Assembly: GCA_025201705.1 (NCBI GenBank)
Contig: MU617265.1
Location: 1,572 to 13,813 of the forward strand
Length of the DNA stretch: 12,242 nt
Source: Dissophora ornata
Lineage: Eukaryota > Mortierellomycota > Mortierellomycetes > Mortierellales > Mortierellaceae
Direction: 5' to 3'
Shown here: positions 1 through 8,543 of the stretch, piece by piece
Position numbering within the stretch: position 1 is the first letter of the stretch
Layout of the letters: each line of letters begins with the position of its first letter
Translations under genes and position numbers: made by a program
The notes under the pieces: generated by a model
Databases searched by the model: none
Seen by the model: the letters and a program-made list of their open reading frames with translations, nothing else
Told to the model about the DNA's origin: nothing

Positions 1-262
1 CGTACCTGGGAACACACACAACCAACAACGGCAGCTGAATACGCCTTTCTTTCTCCTGATGCCTTTGCATCTTTTGCTCCTTTCTCAACCGTCTCTCCTT
101 ACGTCGCTGTTCCTTGGTCCGACGTGCGGTCTCTTCATCACCCTCCTCTCCCACTCCCTCATTCATCTCGCCAGATTCATCGCCCTCCTTTTCCCAAGCG
201 CGGCGATCGGTGTCGGTGATCATCCGCTTCTCCATTGGGGTCATTACATTTGCCTCCATCAT
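1..262 (-). CDS. Partial lysine/arginine/glutamate-rich protein, runs off left edge
   Basis: Reading the minus strand from an ATG at 262 (another at 259), the frame stays open for 87 codons to the window edge. The product is extremely charged: an acidic stretch (EEGDEE) is followed by a basic, coiled-coil-like run (RRTKEQRRKERRLRKEQ). That composition is unlikely by chance. The last bases read CCCAG|GTACG, so a 5' splice site may lie at base 5 and the true exon may end there. I do not recognise the protein and assign no function. Directly upstream a second frame (about 400-200) has similar K/R/E-rich content but is closed by a TGA at 335-333 and cannot be joined by an obvious intron. The gene may therefore be frameshifted or decayed. 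Real start unknown. Confidence 0.4.
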   Translation of the reverse strand, partial: MMEANVMTPMEKRMITDTDRRAWEKEGDESGEMNEGVGEEGDEETARRTKEQRRKERRLRKEQKMQRHQEKERRIQLPLLVVCVPRY

Positions 263-400
263 CGATATCCATCGATTCCCCACCAGCTGCAGCCTGTGCA
301 CGCTTCATCTCCTTCCGCTCAAGTCTCCTTTTTCATTTGCAGATCTGGTGCCCCATTTCCTTTTCTTTTCGATGCTTGTTGCGCTCAATGAGATTATTTT
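200..400 (-). pseudogene. Charged coding remnant in a second frame upstream of the left-edge frame
   Basis: In a different minus-strand frame this stretch reads as lysine/arginine/glutamate-rich sequence (for example IERNKHRKEKE, then KRRLERKEMKRAQAAAGGE and MDIDDGG). It is interrupted by a TGA at 335-333 and ends at a TGA near 180. Its composition resembles the open frame at 262-1, so the two are probably parts of one gene. I tested the GT/AG pairs between them and found none that joins the frames, which points to a frameshift. A TTTATT at 411-416 (AATAAA on the minus strand) lies just upstream of this segment and more likely serves the neighbouring gene. Function unknown. Confidence 0.3.
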
Positions 401-410
401 ACTTGTAAAT

Positions 411-416
411 TTTATT
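411..416 (-). terminator. Poly(A) signal AATAAA for the minus-strand gene ending at 506
   Basis: TTTATT on the plus strand is AATAAA on the minus strand, about 90 bases after the TAG at 508-506. Spacing and sequence fit a eukaryotic 3' end. It supports a gene boundary between the two left-hand minus-strand coding regions. Confidence 0.4.
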
Positions 417-505
417 AAATTTGATCCGTGGTCAGTCCACTGTTCTTTCATATTTGGTGCACAGTGGAGACATTGATTATAAATTCAATTGGCTCCTCGA
501 GCAAC

Positions 506-1741
506 CTAGTCTTCAAGTCGCGCTAACTCTAACGCGTTCCGCAGTCTCATGGCCTCTGCCTCTGTGACGACACCAAAAACATGAGCATTGGATGGTTGAA
601 GAAATAAAAAAATATCACAGCTCCATGACAAGTGATGCATCTGATCGACACTTACTCCACAGCCTCGTCTACAAGTTTCTGGATAGCAGCCCTGGACTTT
701 AAAAGTTTTTCTGGAAGGCTTGCACTCATCCCTTTGTGGGCTATTGGTAAGACTCGGCTTTCGATTGCTACCCAGCAAAGCAAAGTGCTATTGCTTTCCT
801 CCATGTCCTCGTCCTCCTCATTCGCGCTAGCGGCCGCCGCTCCGTGTTCACCGTTCTTTGAAGCGCATGATGATTTACTGAGAGGCGACTTCATTCTGTT
901 GTCCATCGCTAGGTGGTGCCTAGGCATCTTTCGCGCATGCATACCCTTGTCGTCATCTTCATCTTCATCTTCCTCGCCATCAGTGTGCTGACGCCCACGA
1001 ACGCCATTCTGCTCTGAGCAGTGCTCCATATCGTGCCCATCTCGGTACTGACGATCATCACGGTAGTCCATAGGCGACTGAAAAAAGTGCGACTTGTAAA
1101 CGGAGAAATCTGGAAGCACAGGGTGGGTCATCTTTGGCTGATCGAGCCCTGCATTGAGATCGTCAAGAGTAGAGGTGGCCATCATCGAGGGGAGTTGGGA
1201 GGATCGTGGCATGAAAAGGCGACATTTTGCTATCGGAACTCTTGCTACTCATAAACAGGCTCGAGCTGCTTTGAAACGAGAGCGGGGGACAATCCCCTCA
1301 CAAGTCTTTGCTCAACTTTGTCCGGATTCGAAGTGGCGGGAGTCTCCCGCGACCCGTTGTCGCGAACCTGGTGCATGTACGTCTGCTCGCCGCTGTACAC
1401 GGGGTGACGCTGCGTCATTAATGAAGGAGATATGGATTGCGGGGATACTACAGCAGAAGAGGCAACAGCTTGCCACAGCGGCGGGTTCGAGGGAAGAGCA
1501 ATTGGACGGGTGAGAGATGGACAGTCGCCGTGGGACAAAGGACGCTGCACAACTTGTTGCTCCCATGTGTCATCAATTTTCACCCTGGACTAGGATAGGG
1601 TTATCGACAACACAGCCAGCACCACCATCCTCACCGTCGCAAAAGAGACAGAAACGACAGGGTTGTATGATGACATCCGTTCCACATGCTACTTTGCGAC
1701 GAGTATATCAGGAACGTAATACTCTCAGACATCTTCGGCAT
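506..1741 (-). CDS. Probable multi-exon gene for a disordered, acidic protein of unknown function
   Basis: Several coding-like minus-strand segments follow each other. The first runs from an ATG at 1741 (or 1732) to 1635. It joins in frame through a 50-base intron (1634-1585, GTGAGG...TCCAG, branch-like GATAAC) to a polar Ser/Pro/Gln-rich segment ending by 1245. Next is 1212-652: about 186 residues with an acidic run (residues 80-88, EEDEDEDDD), an alanine run, a second acidic patch and a helical end (KLVDEA). A strong donor (GA|GTAAGT) near 640 leads to a last exon. Two acceptors near 560 give different tails. The more helical tail ends at TAG 508-506 but does not match that donor's phase. 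The junction near 1245-1212 is also unresolved. No domain is recognised; the composition suits a disordered nuclear or regulatory protein. Confidence 0.4.
1585..1634 (-). other. Intron of 50 bases in the minus-strand disordered-protein gene
   Basis: Donor GTGAGG follows ..CGACG and acceptor TCCAG precedes GGTGAAA. Removal joins CG+G as one codon and links two coding-like frames without a stop. A GATAAC sequence about 20 bases before the acceptor can serve as branch site. It is short but within the fungal range. Confidence 0.4.
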
Positions 1742-2223
1742 CCAGACATGGCATTCCGCTCCTGTGTCAACCTTGGCAACGGGACTGGTATTCTCTCTAG
1801 AGAGTACGGCGCAAGCTGATGATGAAGAATGAATATAAACTTTATTTGACCAATGCGATAGATTACGAAGAAAAAGAGGGGAACAAGATGGATGGTAGAT
1901 GGCAGAAGAATCAAATGGGAGGATGGAGAAGCGATGGAGAAGCAATGGAGGAGGGTGCACGAATGAAACGAGAAATACTACATGTTCTATAAGAATAAGC
2001 GAGTTTGCCCCTGAAAACGTGATTTAGCCATTTGAAACAAATTCTGATCTCTTTGTTGATTGATAGTCCATGGCTCACCTTCCAAAAAAAATTGTTTCTC
2101 TCCGATATTTGCTTTTATCTTTGTTGTTGGATGGTTGGCTATCATTCAGTTACTGTTGCTACTTTCTTTATTTCATTGCTTCGTGCTTCCCTTTCCTGTC
2201 TTCTATTTTCATTTGTGATCACC

Positions 2224-2239
2224 TTTTTTTTTTTTTTTT
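2224..2239 (+). repeat. Homopolymer run of 16 T
   Basis: Uninterrupted T tract in a pyrimidine-rich region. It could be a nucleosome-excluding promoter element or an old retroposon tail (poly-A on the minus strand). Nothing next to it supports the second option. Confidence 0.8.
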
Positions 2240-2332
2240 AATTTTGAGGTGCTTTTTTGTGCCCTCTTTCCACTTCGTTGTCAACCAGTACCACTCATTA
2301 ACTTTAACTGTCACTGTTTCTTTCATTCTCCT

Positions 2333-2360
2333 TCCCACACCCTCCTTCCCACACCCTCCT
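2333..2360 (+). repeat. Two tandem copies of a 14-base C/T-rich unit
   Basis: The unit TCCCACACCCTCCT occurs twice without change (2333-2346 and 2347-2360). It is probably a small slippage duplication in the pyrimidine-rich region. Confidence 0.8.
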
Positions 2361-2449
2361 TCCTTTACTTTTTGATTGTTTCTTTCATGCTTCATTACTA
2401 TCATTACTATTCTCTGTATCTATCTACGATTCCAATGAATATGCCCAGC

Positions 2450-2985
2450 TCTGTGGATCCCTCATGAATTACCTAACATTGCACCTTTGTCTGACGATGG
2501 TGACGATGATGCCGGTGCTATGTCTGGATCATCTAATGAGTAAGTAATCCTTGTGTTTTGAGAGTGTTATACGTGTTGTGAGTTGCGTTGAATGTGTCCA
2601 ATTGAGTATTTGTTTACTTTTAATTCTATCGATATATGTCTATCTAGTGCTGCTATTCTTGGTCTTCACTGGCCCTGGCATTGAGTTCACAGCATCAAGG
2701 TATGGTTCTGAGTCTGAGACAGGGTCGGTGTCGGTGTCTTCTTGCGATGATTCCTTAGGGTGTGATCTGTCTTGGCAAGAACGACAAGACGATATGAGGA
2801 CGATGTCAGATGTCGACTTCATATTGGCTGGATGGGAGGGTGATATTGTTACATGTGGTGTCGGAGATGACACTGTTGATGCTGACGTCGATGGGTAGTT
2901 GAATATGAATATCGCCTTATCGATTGTGCGCTCGAGTTGCTCGCTTCTTCACAATCGGTGTACTTGCAGCTGCATCAGTCCAAAG
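2450..2985 (+). CDS. Putative spliced acidic protein, unrecognised
   Basis: Three coding-like blocks lie on the plus strand. Block 1 (about 2450-2538) contains a hydrophobic-to-acidic stretch (WIPHELPN, then SDDGDDD) and ends at a strong donor, AATGA|GTAAGT. Block 2 (about 2700-2870) is rich in Ser, Asp and Glu (YGSESETGSVSVSS, then FILAGWEGD). An acceptor after CATCAAG at about 2699 restores its phase to block 1. Block 3 (about 2901-2985) reads EYEYRLIDCALELLASSQ and ends at a donor-like AAAG|GTAGGG. A 41-base intron beginning GTGTCGG and ending GGTAG, with a CTGAC branch, would join blocks 2 and 3. No initiator ATG or final exon could be fixed. The LAGWEG string recalls a motif of HARBI1-type nucleases, but nothing around it supports that. 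Confidence 0.3.
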
Positions 2986-2989
2986 GTAG

Positions 2990-3490
2990 GGAGGATGTTG
3001 GACCCAGAATAGTCAGTGTTAAATGATTCTTTGTAGATGCTTTCTGTGTGGTCTATCGTTGTGCACAATTAAATTGTTAATGGAATTTCACTTGCTGTTA
3101 TGCTTCGGTAATCTGTTTATGTTTGTCTTGGAGGGAGGAGAGAGTGCAATGGAGCGTAGGACAGTGGGTTGAGTTGATACCAGATTCTACTGCTTTTTTG
3201 GTCTGCCTTTTTGTTGCTTGCTTATTTTGTTCGCGTTAGTTTATTTTGTTCGCGTTATTATTCATGTCATATGATCATTTTATTTCTTTATTTCGTTCGT
3301 TTTGTTTTCGTGGTCGTGTCTTTACAGTCATGTTGATGAACACGGAGGAAGGAGAGAGGGAAGGGGGAATTGCAATAGATGATAGGTCTGTGGATCGATT
3401 CTTTTAATTTGTATATCCCTGTCTTCATTGTGTTTGTACAGACTGACAAGTTCCCTGCTGCCCATCAGTGCATTTGATTACCAGAACCAG
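2990..3490. other. AT-rich stretch, no gene identified
   Basis: No convincing reading frame in either direction. Two purine-rich blocks (near 3131-3165 and 3345-3390) each follow an acceptor-like TTGGAG or TTTACAG and resemble each other, so small exons of the upstream plus-strand gene cannot be ruled out. A 19-base tandem duplication lies at 3222-3257. Confidence 0.4.
3222..3257 (+). repeat. Two tandem copies of a 19-base unit
   Basis: TTATTTTGTTCGCGTTAGT at 3222-3240 is followed directly by a second copy whose first 17 bases match (3241-3257). Simple tandem duplication in AT-rich non-coding DNA. Confidence 0.8.
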
Positions 3491-3524
3491 AACCTCATTG
3501 GATTACAAGAATTTTTTCTCCGTC

Positions 3525-4910
3525 CATGACTTGAATGACGAACAGAGAGTGAAATATACAAGGGCACTTACCGGTGATGAGAGAAAAGAGGCGCGCCGTT
3601 GAAAATGCAATCACCGGTGATGAGAAAAGAGGCGCGCTGTTAGAATTGCATTCGCCAGCGACAGGGAAAAGTGGAACGCTGTTAGAATAGCATACGCCGG
3701 CAAGAGGGAAAAGTGGCGCGCCGTTAGAATTGCATTTGCCGGAGAGACAGAAATGAGGCACGCTGTTAGAATAGCACGAGAGTCCGATGCTTCACAACAA
3801 TGTATTTGAAGCCGTGGACAAAACATTCCAACACCTTATGGACTCACCAAGCAATCCATTCGGCGGAAAGGTCGTTGTCTTTGGAGGTGATTTTCGCCAA
3901 ACACTCCCCATCATCTTACGTGGCACTGAGTCGGATGTGGTCAATGCATCGTTGAAACGATCCACTACCATTTGGTGACACGGTACAGTACTCAACCTAA
4001 CCAAGGACCTAAGGATCGGCAACAACCCCCAATACCAACCATACATCGATTACCTACTCAGGATTGGCGATGGCACTGGAACAACCTACAGCGACGGTAT
4101 TTGCCATGACTTCGTCAAGATACCGGATAGTATCATCTTACGGACTGTAGGTGACAATACCAACGATAACTACGAACGCCAACTGATACGCGCTACTTTC
4201 CACGACATCGACTCCCCGACTTTTATACCCGATATACTATTCTTTGCCCCTTGAACGTCAACGTCAACAAAATCAACAACCTTGCCACTGATATGTTCCA
4301 GTCAGAACACAGTTGCACTTACATCAGTACCGACTACTATACGGATGTAAATCCAGATCAGGCCGTTCACTTTCAGTCTGAGTTCCTCAATACACTCAAC
4401 ATATCCTCTATTCCTCCTCACACACTTTTCCTGAAAGTCGGACAGCCGAAAATTCTCCGCAATATCTAAACAAAGCGAGGATCGTGTAACGGAACTCGCC
4501 TCCAAATCACTAAGCTGGGAACATATGTAACAGAGGTCAAGATCTTGGCTGGCGTATTCACCGACAATATCGTCCTTATCCCTCGCATACCGCTAACAAC
4601 AAATGACGATGGGTCTTCTCCGATCAAGTTTACACGCCTTCAATTTCCGACTCGCCTCGCATTTGCCTAACTATCAATAAGGCGCAAGGCCAGACACTAA
4701 CAACGACAGACATATATATACCTCACCCTCTCTGTCTTTACGCATGGACACCTTTATGTTGCTCTCTCAAGGTGTTCCATTCCCGGTAATCTCAAAGTGC
4801 TTATCTTCGACAAACCAACTAAACTTCGACCTACTCTTACTCCAGCTGCACCATTAACTACACCCATTGGACACTATACACGAAACATTGTATTTAAGGC
4901 AGCATTGTAA
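3525..4910 (+). pseudogene. Degenerate Helitron Pif1-type helicase (C-terminal part)
   Basis: The family unwinds DNA for rolling-circle (Helitron) transposition. The segment near 3528-3569 reads LNDEQRVKYTRAL, like the start of the Helitron helicase domain. After the minisatellite, coding resumes at 3778 (ESPM..VFEAVDKTF) and shows GGDFRQ at 3883-3900 (motif II/III region), INNLATDMF near 4265, LIPRIPL near 4573, TINKAQGQTL at 4670-4699 (motif V) and LYVALSRCS at 4752-4778 (motif VI). The frame ends at TAA 4908-4910. Lesions: TGA at 3976-3978 where the family has coding sequence, frameshift near 4225-4250, TAA at 4467-4469, a one-base loss near 4666-4669 and another shift near 4720-4735. Walker A, the Rep nuclease domain and the zinc region are absent. 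It cannot encode a working transposase. Confidence 0.88.
3570..3777 (+). repeat. Minisatellite, five diverged copies of a 42-base unit
   Basis: A shared core (GCGCGCCGTT or close variants, followed by AGAAT.GCAT) recurs at 3591, 3632, 3674, 3716 and 3758, giving steps of 41, 42, 42 and 42 bases. Copies differ by several substitutions, so the array is not brand new. The period is mostly a multiple of three, so the minus strand gives two long but repetitive reading frames, which are artefacts of the array. It lies between the helicase start (LNDEQ) and the block beginning at 3778, replacing the ATP-binding segment. Confidence 0.85.
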
Positions 4911-4949
4911 AATATAACACTCAATGCATATCTTGCCTTGTACATTATT

Positions 4950-4955
4950 AATAAA
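4950..4955 (+). terminator. AATAAA about 40 bases after the Helitron frame end
   Basis: Poly(A)-type hexamer downstream of the TAA at 4908-4910, in AT-rich DNA. It may be the old 3' end signal of the Helitron gene. In AT-rich sequence a chance match is possible. Confidence 0.35.
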
Positions 4956-5031
4956 TATCAACTTTCATTAATGCAAGGGCACCCATCTAGTCGTGATATG
5001 AAAAATTAAGTCATTTTTTTTCCCAAAGGTC

Positions 5032-5037
5032 TTTATT
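5032..5037 (-). terminator. Poly(A) signal AATAAA of the HET-domain gene
   Basis: TTTATT on the plus strand equals AATAAA on the minus strand, about 64 bases after the TGA at 5103-5101. The distance is typical for a fungal 3' untranslated region. Confidence 0.5.
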
Positions 5038-5100
5038 ATCCCTAGCCGCAACACATGGGCTTTGTGGCCTGTAGCTTTATCGTCAAACACACGAATAGAA

Positions 5101-7707
5101 TCATGTAACAAAGATCGAATCGTCTTTCATTAGGGCTACACCAAACATGATGGCCTCCCCAACATAGAAAAACACTCCACGACGACTTGTTGGAGACACC
5201 ACAAATCCATACGATCTGTCATCAATCCCGCTTCCGACACGACAGAATATCAGGTTCTTAGCCTTTACACGAGTCCCAATATATACAGCAGGTAGTCCTG
5301 TCCAGTACAAATGATCAGTGTTAAAGTCTAGTGACTCAGTATCATCGCGTATGTTTGGAGGCAATTCTGAGATCGGATTGTTCACAGATGAAGTGATTCC
5401 GATCAGGGCTGTGACGGGGCACCACAAACCCACAGCAGTGATGAGACCATGAACGCCAGTTTCAAGCTGCCTATACAAATGTTTTGCTGATAGTGGCATC
5501 CATCGAAAGTTTTCAGTTTGACACCGCTCTAGGTCGACTTGTAATATTCCAAGGTCGACTCGCGTATTCATGTACATTTTTGCCACATCCATTGCTACCA
5601 TCTCAAGGTTAGGAGCTCTGGTAAGTTTTGTTGGGAGTAGCGCTGAAAGACCATACATTTGATCCTGCGACCAGCTTGTTTGACGGCCTGCTGCAAGACT
5701 GAGTATTGTGCTCAACGGTAGACCAAGACCAAGCTCCCCTAATCCATATCCGTTCATTGAGCTTGAAGGTATCATACATCGTGTATCAACCATTGCAACT
5801 GGGCATTGGACCTGTGGTATCGCTAGAACGTCATTTCCCACACAGAACAGAAGCGTGGAGGCTAGGATACCTTCTTGAAGTGTCCATACACGTGAGGTCC
5901 AGTCGCTCAACCAGATTGCAAGCGACAGGTCTAGCGTATTCGTGACCTTTGTACAAATCAACCCTGCATCAACCACCAATGTTGCCGATGCCAGAAGGTA
6001 GATATCTCGAAGCTGCTCCACCACTGCAGGACGAAGGTCTTTTCGACTTGGCATACATATTGCATCGATCCAGGCATATCTTAAGCCAATCTTGCAACAG
6101 GCTGCTCTCAGAAAGTTTAATGAGCATGTGCCACACTTTCGACTGCTTTGACCAAATATCCCCTGGAACCAGGTATGGGAAACAGCCACATATGGGAGTC
6201 CAGACGTGCACTCGACTAGTACTTGATTTTCAGTGTCAAATAGCACACGATTTGTGGTTTCGATAGGTTTGAAATACTTTGTCTGGCAATCGCTCATATT
6301 GCACTCTCCCATCAAATGTCCCGCCAAGTCATCTTCGACCTTTGCCACTTGCTTGCAGACATTCCCACAATCGGAATGGAGAATTCGAGAAGTGGTTACA
6401 TGGTGTGATCTTGCAATTAAATGAAACATATGTGTCGAATGAAGCTCGAGTGTTATAAAGAGTGTACGCGAGGGGCAAAAGTTGGTTTCCTTGATGCGAC
6501 TCATAATGAACTCCCTCCAAAAAGCCGCTCTGACAAATAGTCGGGTTGCCGAGGACAATAAATCAACGCATGTCTCCGCAATTCCAATATTCGCAAGCTC
6601 AAACTCCTCAGTTAGTTCCTGGGGAGCTAATGCTAGACATAGTCCAGCTCTTGTAAAACCGAGGCCACACTCCAAGAGCATAGCACAAATTGTAACGATG
6701 TTCAGGGGTAAGTCACTAGCTACCGGCTTTAGAAGAAAGGAATGGTATGAGTCAGTTGTCAGCCTCAAAGTCACTACAACCATATCCTTGTGATCCTGGC
6801 ATAGTTCTTCTTACCACTTCAAATCGACTGGTGACAATTATGAGTAGGAGCAATGCGATTTCCTGAGACAATCGAAATAACGCCAGATAAGACCTTCTCT
6901 CGAAAGAATTGGCTCCATGTACCGCGACCTTCGACACCCAATCTCCAAGTTCTTCATTCAGTAGACTGGCGATCTTCAAAGACAACTCGATCGACTTGGC
7001 GGTCTGACAGTAAGCTATCTTTCCGACAGATATGCCTCTTGCCTTAATTTTCCGAAAATACTCCAGTGTTGGAAGGGATGTATCTCGGAGGGAGCAGTGC
7101 AAGACTTCGTCTTGGATTGAGTTGGATGTCATTTTGACAAGTAGTTCATACTTTCGCAGTAACTCGGGGGTGCCGCCCGATCCGTATCCAGCTAACACAT
7201 TGCCATCTTCAGAAGAACTACGCTCCAGCTCGAATAAACGTATACGTTCGGGCTGGTATCCACATTCTCCAGGACTAAGGATCTCCGGGTACGGCATCCG
7301 CTTTCCCCATGTGATTACATGCGTTATCACGTCGTAAGCCTTCGAGAAGTAGTCGAAGTCCAGATGAGACTCGATCTCGTCATCGGATAGGTCTAGTAAA
7401 TACGTCAATTGAAACGAGTATTCGTCCAGCTCAAGATTGACTTCTGGACTTATAGCCTCATCAAGATATCTCGAGAATTCTTCTAAACCATTGCCCAGGT
7501 CAGGAAGGAGATTTGCTACGAAGCTTCTCAGCTCTTCAGTATCATCCGGACCCCAGTCAGTTTGTTGCAACTTAGTTCCATGGTGCCCCACCATATCTGC
7601 GTTGATCAAAATAAAACAAGGTTGTTAGGGGTGGTATAAAACGGGTACCAGTAGAACACATCTCGATGATGATTTGAATATTTTACTCTACCTATTGCTT
7701 TCTCCAT
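5101..7707 (-). CDS. HET-domain protein with long unknown N-terminal region (three exons)
   Basis: HET domains are effectors of fungal non-self recognition that trigger cell death when activated. The model is exon 1 7707-7692, exon 2 7596-6815 and exon 3 6726-5101, giving about 807 residues with no internal stop. Exon 1 is 16 bases (MEKAI plus one base). Without it, translation could start at the ATG at 7594, but the acceptor TTGATCAACGCAG just upstream and the perfect phase favour the exon. The HET core lies at residues 445-555: YVAVSHTW (445-452), YAWIDAICM (483-491) and WTSRVWTLQEG (543-553), the three usual motifs. Cysteines at 386, 390, 408 and 413 precede it. Residues 1-380 are helical, with a hydrophobic run at 252-261 (IALLLLIIVT), and match no domain I know. 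The gene faces away from the NACHT-WD40 gene at 8204. Domain call is strong; exon 1 is tentative. Confidence 0.85.
6727..6814 (-). other. Intron 2 of the HET-domain gene (88 bases)
   Basis: Donor GTG|GTAAGA and acceptor TTCTTCTAAAG, with a branch-like CTGACTC about 25 bases before the acceptor and a C/T tract between. Removal joins two long frames in phase 0 (..SRFEV to PVASDL..). Reading through would stop at a TGA inside the intron. Confidence 0.85.
7597..7691 (-). other. Intron 1 of the HET-domain gene (95 bases)
   Basis: Donor ATAG|GTAGAGT follows a 16-base exon starting ATGGAGAAAGC. The acceptor is GATCAACGCAG. Joining gives the codon GAT, then ATG GTG GGG, in frame with the long exon 2. 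It is less certain than intron 2 because exon 1 is so short. Confidence 0.55.
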
Positions 7708-8203
7708 TGCGAGGCGTAATAACCGATGAGCGTAATTTGAGCGTAAGTGAGAGAAATGACGACCAAAAGATCAAAATAATTTGCTATACATTTATGGGCG
7801 AGGAGAGGGTGTGTGTGGAAGGGCAAAGCAAGGCAAAGTAGGTGAGCCCCATCAAATCAAATATGCAAGAAAAGCAATCAAATGGCGAGGCGAAAGGCAA
7901 AGCAAAGCAAAGGCAAGGTAAAAGGCAAAAGCAAAGGGCAAAACAAAAGGTAAAGTAGAAGGCAAAGTAATAGGCATGTCGAGAACCTGTACCTAACAAG
8001 GACCAGAGTGACCTTTCCAGACTGAGTTCGAGACGAGGGAAGTGTGGGAGGAGAAGAGGTGGGAACAGAGTGCAGGAAGCAGAGGTGTTTATTCAAGATA
8101 TCAAATAATGCGAGGGACAGGACTATATGTATGCAGAACTGGGCTGTGCATTGTTTGCGATGCCAAGAGTCAACAAATTACGTGTGGCAGTGCCTATTCA
8201 ATC
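7708..8203. promoter_or_regulatory. Shared divergent upstream region of the HET and NACHT-WD40 genes
   Basis: About 500 bases separate the two divergent start codons, so both promoters must lie here. On the minus strand, a pyrimidine-rich TCATTTCTCTC lies about 45 bases before the HET start and a TATA-like CATAAATGTATAG about 85-90 before it. On the plus strand, an ACTATATGTATG lies about 80 bases before the ATG at 8204. A purine-rich repeat occupies 7822-7972. Sites are suggestions from sequence only. Confidence 0.4.
7822..7972 (+). repeat. Purine-rich degenerate AAAGGCAAAGC repeat
   Basis: Irregular tandem iterations of GGCAAAGCAAAG, AAGGCAAAA and similar words, with almost no T in much of the stretch. 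The strand asymmetry yields meaningless Leu/Cys/Phe-rich translations on the minus strand. It lies in the middle of the divergent promoter region. Confidence 0.7.
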
Positions 8204-8453
8204 ATGGTACGCGACACTCCTCCAACTCCTGGTAGTCCTCCCAGTCTTCGAGGTGAGAACAATTCTGGATCAGGCTCCTTCTAGTCCCGCATGAAAAATT
8301 TCACAAGAAAGAATCTTATTGCTTCCTCAAACGTCGACGATCGATCCCTGTGTAATGAGATTGCTGCTGCTTATTCTGAGCTCGGCGACCTGGTGAATGG
8401 CATGGGCCATCGCAACATGGCACAGGACAGTTACACATGGCAAGAAAATGGGG

Positions 8454-8543
8454 GTAAGAAAATAACAATTGCTTCCTGTTAGACATTTAGAGCTAGTAGT
8501 ATGTCTAACAGTATCACGATCCTGCGTAAATCATACATTGTAG
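8454..8543 (+). other. Intron 1 of the NACHT-WD40 gene (90 bases)
   Basis: Donor GGGG|GTAAGA and acceptor CATTGTAG|GGGAGG. The exon after it reads GGAQQPRQSSS in the frame of the following 8590-9177 stretch. The exon before it ends one base short of the needed phase. The phase fits if the last bases are read as ..AGA AAA TGG GG, so a single-base loss upstream at 8433-8440 is the likely cause. Confidence 0.6.

Larger units (their letters stand above)
1830..2440. other. T/C-rich intergenic stretch without a recognisable gene
   Basis: Both strands give only short frames made of low-complexity translation. The plus strand is pyrimidine-rich, with a run of 16 T at 2224-2239 and a 14-base direct repeat at 2333-2360. 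Pyrimidine-rich DNA upstream of a start is common in fungal promoters, so this may be the upstream region of the plus-strand exons near 2450. It separates genes pointing away from each other. Confidence 0.45.

Noticed and set aside
59..476. Plus-strand frames of 110 and 120 codons near the left edge
   Set aside because: The minus strand here has strongly charged, coiled-coil-like coding; the plus frames are its pyrimidine-rich shadow.
2032..2375. Plus-strand Leu/Phe/Ser-rich frames suggesting small membrane proteins
   Set aside because: They translate the T/C-rich tract, including the T16 run; hydrophobicity follows from base composition.
2815..2850. HARBI1/DDE-type nuclease motif (AGWEG)
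   Set aside because: Only about six residues match. The following residues lack the conserved His-Asp part, and no other catalytic block is visible nearby.
3570..3777. CRISPR-like array
   Set aside because: Copies are contiguous and diverged, with no alternation of constant repeats and unique spacers, and the window is eukaryotic.
3495..3826. Two overlapping minus-strand frames of 71 and 88 codons with repeated Leu/Phe/Ala/Asn motifs
   Set aside because: They are translations of the 42-base minisatellite. The period is mostly divisible by three, so several frames stay open without being genes.
4980..4991. Helitron 3' terminus (CTAG followed by T)
   Set aside because: The CTAGT at 4987 sits at a plausible place, but the required upstream hairpin is missing; only a GGGCACCC scrap is present. 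CTAG is too short to stand alone.
5706..6793. Plus-strand frames of 63 to 105 codons
   Set aside because: They are antisense shadows of the HET-domain exon and have no domain content.
7784..8096. Minus-strand Cys/Leu/Phe-rich frames
   Set aside because: They come from the purine-rich repeat read on the opposite strand and have no conserved features.
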